A DNA stretch of 64,000 nucleotides from Ectobius pallidus (lineage: Eukaryota; Arthropoda; Insecta; Blattodea; Ectobiidae), in NCBI GenBank assembly GCA_964059195.1, contig CAXKWD010000006.1, forward strand, positions 133,616,539-133,680,538. Reading direction: 5' to 3'. Shown here in pieces: positions 1 through 7,795 of this stretch. The stretch's first letter is position 1, and the number at the start of each line of letters is the position of its first letter. Both the position numbers and the translations under genes were made by a program. Below the pieces are notes generated by a model that was not told the DNA's origin, did no database searches, and worked only from the letters and a program-made list of their open reading frames with translations.

Positions 1-289
1 TGCGTACTTTGATGTGATAGTAATATAACAAAGTTAAATCCAAATAAACATAAATGTATCATATTTTAAAAAAATTAACATAAAATAAATCATTCATAAA
101 ATGTAGGCTATACGTATTTTAATAGGCTACTATAACAAAGTTTGATATATAAACTTCCTTACATGTTTATGTGAGAATGTTTGTGCAACATATTTTGCAC
201 TGCTTATTTTTAATGGAATACCATTATATCTGGAATAGTCGATCAGGGTCATATTGTTAGTAAATTTGCGCTAAAAAAAAAGGCAGGCC
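1..289. other. AT-rich stretch, nothing recognised
   Basis: I see no open frame, repeat boundary or RNA gene here beyond short A and T runs. Confidence 0.5.
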
Positions 290-890
290 AACCATTATTT
301 GTAGAAAGTCAGGCACTAATTCTTGCATGACGAACAATACAGGCTGAGAATGAGATAAGTGAATACATACTCCTTGCATACTTTGCTTTTTAACACGGCC
401 TTTTACTCTGTATCAGAATGTAAAGTGTAAGGAAAGTTATGTGAGTACATTTTAACAGATATCTTTTCGTCTGTGTACCCTTCAACGCGAAGCGTGGCAA
501 CTACTTTCTCTTCAGTTTTACAATTACTTTAGGTCTTCATGAAGAAAATTTCACTTTTCGTGATTTTCTCGAAAACTTCTCTAACGATTTTGTTGAAATG
601 TTCTACACGATTTGTATTATGTGCATTATGTAATGTATGGCAAATTATACAAAGAGCTAAAACATATTTTTGAAATAATTTCCCCTTGATTTACCTGAAG
701 GGTAGTTATAAGCTACTCATTTCGTAAACAAACCCAAGTTTTAAGTCTTGTCTCACGAATAATGCAACTTTTAATGAGGCTCAGACTACTCAATGAGCAC
801 CACTACAATAAGTTATAGCCGTTACTCACTGATGGAATGTGTTAAGAATAGAGGAAGTTATGTTAGTGTTTAACATATTTTCTATGAGGG
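290..890 (+). repeat. Old unclassified dispersed repeat, copy 1
   Basis: Blocks here recur in the same order or nearly so near 27590-28115 and 35775-35860. Shared blocks include GATTTTCTCGAAAAC followed by ACGATTTTGTT, GGGTAGTTATAAGC, and ATCAGAATGT followed by AAAGTTATGTGAGT. The copies are diverged and no coding capacity or terminal repeat is visible, so the class (DNA element, Penelope-like or other) is open. The limits are approximate and set by where the similarity fades. Confidence 0.55.
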
Positions 891-1746
891 GCTATAACTT
901 AGATATATATTTATTTTAAAAACTCTGGGAGATGCATTTTTCAAACAGAAAGAAAGTAATTTTGTAGTTGAGCTGTAACTACACCGTATATCACGATCAT
1001 AAGATATCAAGTGCAACGCAAAGAATTGTGACGTTTCTCTTCCTTGTGTCTAGTTTCATATTTGTATCCGGTGTTTCATCTGATATGAGAGACTTTTATG
1101 TCTAGTTTAATCGAAAACAATATCAAGTCACAAGACCAGTCTCACAAAACTAAGTGACGTTTTCTAAGAAAATATTACATTCCCGTCTTATGACATCTAA
1201 GTGTATTACAAGACGACCACCTGCACAAGAGTTTTATTATTCGTCTTTTGGTTCTGGAGAGATTCGGTTGAATCAGTTTTTTTTTTTTTTTTTTTTTTAT
1301 CCAAGTTAATCCAAGGAAATCCTGGCTTATTTATTTAAAGTATAGTACTATAAAATGAAGAAATTCATGTTTATCAGAAAATGATTCCATGATTATCTCA
1401 ACATCTAACGTACGCTAGTATATTTTTTCATGTCGAAAACGTACTTTTGGCTCGGGAACCTTTTCTAAATTATAGGGCAATGTTCCCGTTACTGTAATTA
1501 AACTTAACTTGGTGGCACTACATCCTATAGTGAGAAGGCCTATCCATCCAACCGCACGCTACCACATTGTACAAAATAAGTTGACAAGTTGACGCTTATA
1601 TAACGGGATGCTTAGGGCCTGCTTGAAGGAAATGACAAGGTAATTCAGGGAGTGATGGCGCATATTTTGCGTTTGTTATTACTGTATCCTTCTAAATTCT
1701 TTAATTTAGCTGAAAACTTAGGGGCTGAAAATTCATTTGTCTAATT
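891..1746. other. Unannotated AT-rich DNA with a poly-T run
   Basis: No gene is supported. The only distinct object is a 22-base poly-T run at 1277-1298, which could be a slippage tract or the antisense tail of an old retroposon. Confidence 0.5.
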
Positions 1747-1856
1747 CACAAAACTCATAACAAATGCTCGAAATGTCCTCCTCTTGCTCTTCGACGAGTG
1801 CATGCATGTCTAGAAGGAAGAGGAGGACATTTCGAGCATTTGTTATGAGTTTTGTG
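1747..1856. repeat. Perfect 39-bp-arm hairpin (fold-back repeat)
   Basis: Bases 1747-1785 are the exact reverse complement of 1818-1856, separated by 32 bases. The arms carry AACAAATGCTCGAAATGTCC. Downstream, at 1997-2012, lies AAACACCCTGTATAG, the complement of the ACAGGGTGTTTC sequence that ends several insect DNA transposons, so the hairpin may lie inside a decayed DNA element running to about 2012. Short open frames on the minus strand across this block are consequences of the palindrome and not genes. Confidence 0.8.
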
Positions 1857-2164
1857 TGTTGACGTGTTATGAGTGTACCAATGTGTTGGACAGTTCCTAA
1901 CGAGAAAACAAGGATTATGGGACATATGTTCATGTGAACTTTTTTCCTTCTTTTGGTGTAAGGAACCCATGCCCGAAGTTTGTGAAAGTATTTTTGAAAC
2001 ACCCTGTATAGTGTAGTTTACAGCATGTCTCTTGTATAAACTTTTTACAATACGTTTAGGTCAGAATAAGCAAACGAAATGTTCAGGTGAAGTAAATTAA
2101 CTACGTTGGTATTTGGTTATTTCCTTAAAAGTTCAACTTTGAAGTTTGTTTATTTTTATTACAG

Positions 2165-2277
2165 AATGCTATAGAAAACGAGATTAACCGCGAGGCAGCG
2201 AACCGTTTCATCAAATTGCAATCATGTGTACTGAGAAAAGTGCCTTTGGCAACCAGAAACTTCACATTTTATTCAAG
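2165..2277 (+). other. Exon-like block, host gene unknown
   Basis: A T-rich tract ending in TTTTTATTACAG precedes the block and it is followed by GTGAAC after CAAG, a plausible acceptor and donor. In one frame it reads 37 codons without a stop (starting N-A-I-E-N-E-I-N-R and ending T-R-N-F-T-F-Y-S); the other two forward frames contain stops. I do not recognise the protein. There is no start codon context, no neighbouring exon I can identify, and chance remains a serious alternative. Confidence 0.3.
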
Positions 2278-3376
2278 GTGAACTTTTTAATTTTCAAATT
2301 ATGATTCACTCCATAGAGGAGAAGGTTGAAAACCTTCTTCTTGAGATAGAGACAGAATTATTAAAAGTATATTCATTTTTTAAATACCTTGAAGCTGTAT
2401 ATGCAAGCTATAAGACAAGTTTATATGAAAGGCCAAAAGGCGTGATCCATGTTGATGATGCTGGTGTATTTTAATAAATGGCGATCTTGAAAGAATGAAA
2501 CAAATATAGCCTATAATATCGAAGCTATGATGTCTCACTCATGACCTGCGGAATCGGCGTTAGATTATATCCCCCGCACAGACAAATCACTATGGAAGTA
2601 TAATAATTTCGCTTTGATGAGGATTTATGTATGGTCTTCAGACAACTGGATTAAAAGTTCATATGTCTCTGTAAAAAAACTTAAACGGCGTAGGATTAAC
2701 GTACCATCCACCATGTTCCAGCAATAACATAAAATCTACCGTTCAGCGTGGGAAGAACCCACCAACAAGTCACTAGACCGTGTAGTTGACGTAATGCATG
2801 CTGTAGTTTTGAAGTTAGTGGAGAATAAAAACTAGAAAGGTAGTCTCAATAAAGAGACGAATTACATTACGTGCATGACAAAAAGCCATGTAATTATGCT
2901 ACAAACTGCATACTGTTGCGACTGCAAAGACAATTCTGTTATGGTGTGTACAAAAACGCTTATAGGTACCCTGTAATACTGTGAGACTTTTTAGAGTAAG
3001 TTTAGAGTATAGAGTAAGACAGACAGATAGAACGTCCAGTTCATAATTATGTTAACGTTCATGCATGGAGTATTCTACTTCAAAAATAACTGTGAGCTAC
3101 CGAAGTGTGTAAACATATTTGTCCGTAGCACAATTATGTAAGTTAATTGACTGTAAAACAGATAACAGAGATGCTGTACGAACTAATACGGTAGCCTAAC
3201 TCGCAATAGGAGTTCCGTAAGTGCATCACTATTGAATCGAGGGAGAGTTTGAAAAGACGGGCCGAAGGCATGTAGTTTATTCTGTGATTGCGATCTTATG
3301 GATAAAAATATTTCTTAGGTACATGAAAATAATTATTAACTTCGAACAGCTGCTACAAATTACAAGCGTACCAATT
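2278..3376. other. No recognised feature
   Basis: AT-rich sequence without a convincing frame, tandem array or terminal inverted repeat. Confidence 0.5.
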
Positions 3377-3631
3377 TTAAAAACTATAATTATATTTTAA
3401 TTTGCTGGTGATCGATACAGTTGCGTTGGCATGATGAGTGTTCAGGTGCACCATTATCCAGGTCAACAGTGATTTCAAAAAGTCCCTAAAATGTATGAAA
3501 ATGTTTGTTATGTCTTCTGATTTTATATCCATTTGAAGTTCACGCAGTCGGACAAGACATTTAAAAAGCTTCTCAATGCTCAAGCTCCGCGCCTTAAACG
3601 TGTCTTCAAGGGGTTGAAAAGCATTGGCCAC
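3377..3631 (-). other. Unidentified 84-codon open frame beside the Harbinger insertion
   Basis: The frame is open from just inside the flank of the 3635-5858 element and reads M-A-N-A-F-Q-P-L-E-D-T-F onward, with a leucine-rich charged middle (K-L-F-K-C-L-V-R-L-R-E-L). It could be part of an exon cut by the element, or chance. I recognise no family, signal peptide or membrane segment, and no splice sites stand out. Confidence 0.2.
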
Positions 3632-4063
3632 TAATGGCCAAGTGCACCGACAATGATTAGTGTAATCAGCGTTTATAATTTCTTCCTAACCTATGATTAG
3701 GGAAAGTTATGGAGCATCAACCTCGATTAGTGTCGAAATCGCCGATTACCGTTGATTAAACTTAAACAGTCAAAATCGGGCGGTTACTGAGGCTAAACAA
3801 TGATTAGCAGTTTGCTGAAATGCCGGGGTCGACTTGGAAACAATAGATGAGACTCTCTTCTTCTCATATTTCTCTTTTCAGACGAATTAGGTCTCGATAT
3901 TAATCTTATTAGTATCATAATACCATTTTTCCGAACTGAACAGTACAATAAATATTATATAAACACATCTCATAGAGCTAAAAAGACAATTTTAACTTTC
4001 GAAGCGCGACACAAGAGAAGCCTGACCGCTTCACATGGCCAACATTCAAGCAATGCTCCTAAC

Positions 4064-4136
4064 ATCGTTCATGGCTGAGTGGTTATGGTACTGAGCTGTG
4101 GTGCAGAAGGTCCCAGGTTCAATCCCCGGTCGCGAC
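4064..4136 (+). repeat. tRNA-like segment (SINE head relic)
   Basis: TGGCTGAGTGG at 4071-4081 resembles the A box of a pol III promoter and AGGTTCAATCCCC near 4114 resembles the B box, at about tRNA spacing. The acceptor arms do not pair well and the body continues into AT-rich sequence, so this is better read as the head of a tRNA-derived SINE than as a working tRNA gene. Confidence 0.5.
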
Positions 4137-4212
4137 TAATTATTTTTTTATCCTAATATTTTTTAAGTTTAATTAGTGTACCGGTACTGTATGAAATTTT
4201 AAGAATTCACTG

Positions 4213-4322
4213 TCAATAATCATAGTAATAACAATAGTAATATTAAAATTAATAGTAATAATAATAGTAATAGTAATAATAGTAATAGTAATAATAACAA
4301 ACATTAATAACAATAATAATAA
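4213..4322. repeat. AAT/AGT-rich trinucleotide-type simple repeat
   Basis: Interrupted AATAGT and AATAAT units run for about 110 bases, probably a decayed microsatellite next to the LINE relic. Confidence 0.7.
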
Positions 4323-4465
4323 TTGTTTTAATTTTATTTCGTCCAGGTATCAAAATACATATGATTGATGTTGGACATGTCCGAAACTTACAATCTGAAT
4401 TATTCAATAGAGATACATGCTTTTCATAGTTCTTCTATCCTGTAGAGTGTTTTTTGGCATAGGTA

Positions 4466-4651
4466 TTATTTTATTTTATTGGCGAATTTTGTCCCGGTAC
4501 ACTGTTTTAAACTGTCTGGTAGTTTGTTATAAAATTTTACCCCGATTACATATGGATCCCTTTCCGATGCTTTTTTGTTGTGCCCTATTGTGTATAAGTT
4601 CTTTCTTGATTTTGTGTCGTACTGATGTATCTCTTCTATTGTGACATTCAT
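4466..4651 (-). pseudogene. Non-LTR retrotransposon reverse-transcriptase C-terminal relic
   Basis: The 61-residue frame contains I-H-Q-Y-D-T-K-S-R, then N-L-Y-T-I-G-H-N-K-K, and V-I-G-V-K-F-Y-N-K-L-P-D-S-L-K. This order (H-x-Y-x-T-R, a basic H-N/R-T stretch, then G-x-K-x-F/Y-N-x-L-P) is the familiar end of the polyprotein in jockey/CR1-like non-LTR elements. The catalytic reverse-transcriptase domain upstream is missing, so it is a 5'-truncated dead copy, lying antisense inside the Harbinger-type element. Confidence 0.7.
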
Positions 4652-4683
4652 TTTTGATTTTGATTTTACAAGTAAAACTACCC

Positions 4684-4688
<5 letters not shown>

Positions 4689-4715
<27 letters not shown>

Positions 4716-4725
4716 TATATATAAA
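4689..4725. repeat. TA microsatellite
   Basis: An alternating TA run broken by a single AATT step. Confidence 0.9.
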
Positions 4726-4856
4726 AGGATATTACAGTTATTACTGCCCTATATAATTCTTGGTGAATAATTTTTTATGGTATTGACAGAGAATTCATTA
4801 AGTTTTATTCAATAGACTGCAATCTGAATCATTATGACAGTTTATTATATTATATA

Positions 4857-5215
4857 AAGACAGTGGACATGAATTTTTAAAATATTATACGGTAAACTGT
4901 ATTTACGTTTTTAAAATATTACAAAAGGAAAAAAATACAGAGACACAAAGCCGTAGCAGCGAATTCTATAAAGTCTTATACGGAACACTGTATTTCAGTT
5001 TTTAAAAAATTCTGAAAGCAAAAAAAAAATATTTATATATATATATATATAACGTAGTGGCAGTGAAGTCTTAACATGTTAAACGGTACAGTGCATATAT
5101 GTTTTTAAAATATAAGAAAGCAAAACAAAAGAAAAACAAGGCTATGGCAGTGTATTTTTGAAATTCAAGTGTTTATAATATTATAAAAGCCAAAGAAAAC
5201 ACAAGGTGCAGATGA
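4857..5215. repeat. Degenerate tandem repeat, about four units of 70-100 bp
   Basis: Successive units repeat the order CAGTG or CAGCG, then TTATACGG or a variant, ACTGTAT, GTTTTTAAAATAT, and an A-rich AAAGCAAAA block, with joins near 4953, 5055 and 5143. The second unit also contains a TA microsatellite at about 5032-5052. The units are diverged, so the array is old. Confidence 0.6.
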
Positions 5216-5864
5216 TGACTTTGAAGAGAGTTATTATATCTGGAATATCTTGAACGGAATGAAAATTAGCGTAGAAATTTAATAGTGCAGCGAACTTTCC
5301 GTTAGGAAATTCATGGAGAGATTTCGCCTGTCTAAACAAATAGTTTCACAGGTACCGGTACTGCAATAAATTCCCAACAGAAATAAATCATCCTGTTTCT
5401 GATATGAATCGACTACTAACTGTATTGAGGTATTATGCTACCTGATCATTCAATATTGTTGTAGGGGACATTGGAAATATGCTCAGAACTGCAGCTCGAA
5501 TCATACATGATGTAAGCAATGCTATAGTCTCACTGACTCACCGATACATAATATGCTTGCCTACATCACAGGCAGAGCAGAGCATATCCTCGCTCCTCCA
5601 TGGTGTCTTCTTGTTGTTAACTTCTTCTTCTTCTTCCTCTAGGTAATGGCTTCGTCAACAAAAGAACGCGTTCATTATACTACGCTCGCTTTCCGATTTT
5701 ATGCTCTGTGTTTAAACAAGCCGTCAGCTAAACACGGCCCCGTAAACAGATATTAGGAATGGTGCACCACATTCCTTTTTAATCATGTTTAAAATCTTAA
5801 ACGTGTGTAAGTAAACACTGTTTAACCAAATCTTAATCAGTGTTGATGCACTTGGCCATAAGTA

Positions 5865-6140
5865 TTAACCAATATTACAGAAGTCTGTTCTCCCTACTGG
5901 AGTCAGACTTTTTGGGAGTTGATATCTCTCAGGATCACTGAAGTCTACACGGTACAGTCCAAACTTCTCCGTGTATCCAGCAAACTCCACGCTGTGCATG
6001 CAATCACATTACAACCGTGGACATTCACTGCTTTCAATGCTTCAGCCAGGTAGTTAACGAGTACCATTATCTTGACGTTTCCCCTGAATCTCCGAAACCT
6101 TTCACAGCAATGAGCACCGGAGGGTTGTTATACTCTCTAA
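5865..6140 (-). pseudogene. Broken glycoside hydrolase family 1 (beta-glucosidase/myrosinase-like) C-terminus
   Basis: GH1 enzymes hydrolyse beta-glucosides; in cockroaches and termites they act in gut cellobiose digestion. On the minus strand the relic reads R-E-Y-N-N-P-P-V-L-I-A-V-K-G-F-G-D-S-G-E, then after a frame change N-Y-L-A-E-A-L-K-A-V and G-C-N-V-I-A-C-T-A-W-S, then after another change F-A-G-Y-T-E-K-F-G-L-Y-R-V-D-F-S-D-P-E-R and a stop at 5865-5867. These match in order the end of GH1 proteins. The usual nucleophile motif T-E-N-G reads A-V-K-G, so the catalytic glutamate is lost; the usual L-M-D-N-F segment is deleted. At least two frameshifts confirm it is dead. It continues in frame into the CP2 relic upstream. 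Confidence 0.85.
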
Positions 6141-6650
6141 TCGAATATACTTTAATTTTACATTCTGCAGCATTGTAGTATCTTTGCCTTCCCATCATCT
6201 TTCAAAAATGTCTCCAGTCTAATTCCAAATGGATCTGCCTTCGCTCCTCTTTCTCTTTTTGATCTGAATTCTGTGCTCAAGCGGTTTATATTGATATTAA
6301 CTCCAACTTCCTCTGCTGTGTCCCATGAGAACTCAACAGCGTTGAGAAAATTGCTGATCCTATACATCAAAATTTCCACATGAGAGGGGAATGCCTACCT
6401 CTACAATACGAGAGAGATCTCCAGGTCCAGAAGCTTGCCAAGCTGCTATCTGTGCACGCTCCATATCCTGTAAGCGACGCCCACGAAAGCAGATTCGAAT
6501 CGTACTCTTCACTATCTTTCCCCTATAGGCAGAAAGTTCACCCAACTTTTTCAACTTGATCTTATATGACTGTCTTTTATTCAGGTAGGTCAGAGTTTCT
6601 TCAGTCACTTTGGTCGCAATAGAAGTAGCTGCTGCGAGTACGTACTGACA
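6141..6650 (-). pseudogene. Broken CP2/Grainyhead-family transcription factor DNA-binding domain
   Basis: CP2-type factors (TFCP2, LSF; insect Gemini) bind DNA through an immunoglobulin-like domain in the nucleus. Read on the minus strand, the relic runs Y-V-L-A-A-A-T-S-I-A-T-K-V, T-L-T-Y-L-N-K-R-Q-S-Y, K-L-G-E-L, C-F-R-G-R-R-L-Q, G-D-L-S-R, I-P-L-S, then after a frameshift F-L-N-A-V-E-F-S-W-D, I-N-R-L-S-T-E-F-R, R-E-R-G-A-K-A-D-P-F, and finally A-E-C-K-I-K-V-Y. This is the CP2 domain order, including the S-T-E-F and C-x-I-K-V motifs. No introns interrupt it, which suggests a processed copy or one long exon. Frameshifts near 6370 and 6175 break the gene. It joins the GH1 relic in frame near 6140. 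Confidence 0.8.
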
Positions 6651-6774
6651 TCAGCAATCTAAGCCCTATTCTGTAGAGCTGTTTGAATTGGATCCTAGTT
6701 TATTGATTTGAAGAACCATGTGGATCTTGGTTCTTGATTTACAAGTCACTGTCTTCGACAATTCGCAAATTAGT

Positions 6775-6987
6775 TTTTTGTTTGAAGTTGAATTTCATGT
6801 GCCCCAACTCAGGAAGTTGGAGTTAATATAAAAGTAAACAGCACAGGGTTCAGATCAAGAAGAGAAAGAGGAGCTGAGGTAGATCCAATTGAAATTAGAG
6901 TGGATACATATTTGAAAGATGATGGGATGGCAAAGATACCACATGCTGCATTTAGTAATACTAAGAAAAACCCTCCACTTCGATAAA
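6775..6987 (+). pseudogene. Second CP2-family DNA-binding-domain fragment, opposite strand
   Basis: From about 6817 the plus strand reads E-V-G-V-N-I-K-V-N-S-T-G-F-R-S, then E-R-G-A-E-V-D-P-I-E-I-R-V-D-T-Y-L-K-D-D-G and ends at a stop at 6985-6987. It parallels the 6200-6340 part of the minus-strand CP2 relic but is diverged, so it is a separate inverted copy or part of a rearranged duplicate. A weak V-E-F match upstream near 6790 hints that the relic starts earlier. It is far too short to act as a DNA-binding domain. Confidence 0.7.
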
Positions 6988-7429
6988 TAATTAATCACGT
7001 ATCCCAGATCCAGGGCTTTAACATGGCTGAACATATTGAAGCTGCTGAGATTCTAAATTAAAACAAAACATAATAAGAGTGAGTGGAAGAAAGTACCATG
7101 CTGCCACTTAATAACAATATTAATATTAATTATAATGTAAGTTAATGTATAAACCTAGTTTTAGGAAAAACATTAAAAATGTCATTGTTTATTGAACCTT
7201 CAATGGATTGCCAGTGAAGGCAATCATTAATATAGCCTGCAACGAACAGAATTATTCCAAACATACCATATTTCTGAACTTAAAGAAATTTCTGAACAAC
7301 TCAATAAAAACACAAGATTTTCATTGTACGAATAGAAATAACAATAATGATAATAATACTAGTACTTACTTACTCAATCGCAATACTTACTCAATACTTA
7401 CTTATTCCTAGAGGAATATTTTCTATTTT

Positions 7430-7795
7430 ATAAAAACCCAAAGGTTCATTGCCGCACTTACCTGAGCCCGCCATTCAACCCTATTCTGTGCTAACTCCAT
7501 CCAACCATCCCTCGCAAATCCCACTTGTCTTAATAACAAAATTGTCCTCTCACCTACGTCTAATATTGTAGGTGTCTAATCCTAATATTGTCCTCCTACC
7601 TACATTTAGGTCTTCCAAGTGGTATTTTCCCTTTAGGTATCCCGTTCAATACTTTTGAAATATATCTTTCCTCCCTTACGCGTGCAACATGTCCAGCCTA
7701 TTTCATCCTCCGTGATTTAATTACCCTTACTATATCCGGTGTAGAGTACAGGTTATGAAGCTTGTCGTTTTCTCCACTCCCCATTTTGATCTACT
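7430..7795 (-). pseudogene. LINE (non-LTR retrotransposon) 3' coding fragment
   Basis: Reading the minus strand from about 7715, one frame gives A-G-H-V-A-R-V-R-E-E-R, then K-V-L-N-G-I-P-K-G-K-I-P-L-G-R-P-K, the typical C-terminal A-G-H-V-x-R ... G-x-P-x-G-K-R-P-x-G-R-P-x-x-R end of many arthropod non-LTR polyproteins. Downstream on that strand comes GCCGC, then GCAATGAACCTTTGGGTT, matching the usual last codons and tail of this family; a related tail on the plus strand lies at 25070-25115. Stops in every frame show it is dead and 5'-truncated. Confidence 0.8.

Larger units (their letters stand above)
3635..5858. mobile_element. PIF/Harbinger-type DNA element, non-autonomous, with nested older repeats
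   Basis: The left end TGGCCAAGTGCACCGACA and the right end, whose reverse complement is TGGCCAAGTGCATCAACA, form a terminal inverted repeat that continues as further shared blocks (GATTA, then GTTTA) for roughly 40 bases. Both ends are flanked by TAA (3632-3634 and 5859-5861). A 3-bp TAA/TTA-like duplication is the hallmark of PIF/Harbinger elements, and GGCC...GCA-type ends are common among them. The 2,224-bp interior holds no Harbinger transposase or Myb-like gene that I can see; instead it carries a tRNA-like segment, a reverse-transcriptase relic and tandem repeats, so it has been filled or assembled from other repeats. Confidence 0.85.

Noticed and set aside
4064..4136. Functional tRNA gene
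   Set aside because: Box-like sequences are present but the acceptor arms do not pair and the anticodon arm is not convincing; a SINE head is likelier.
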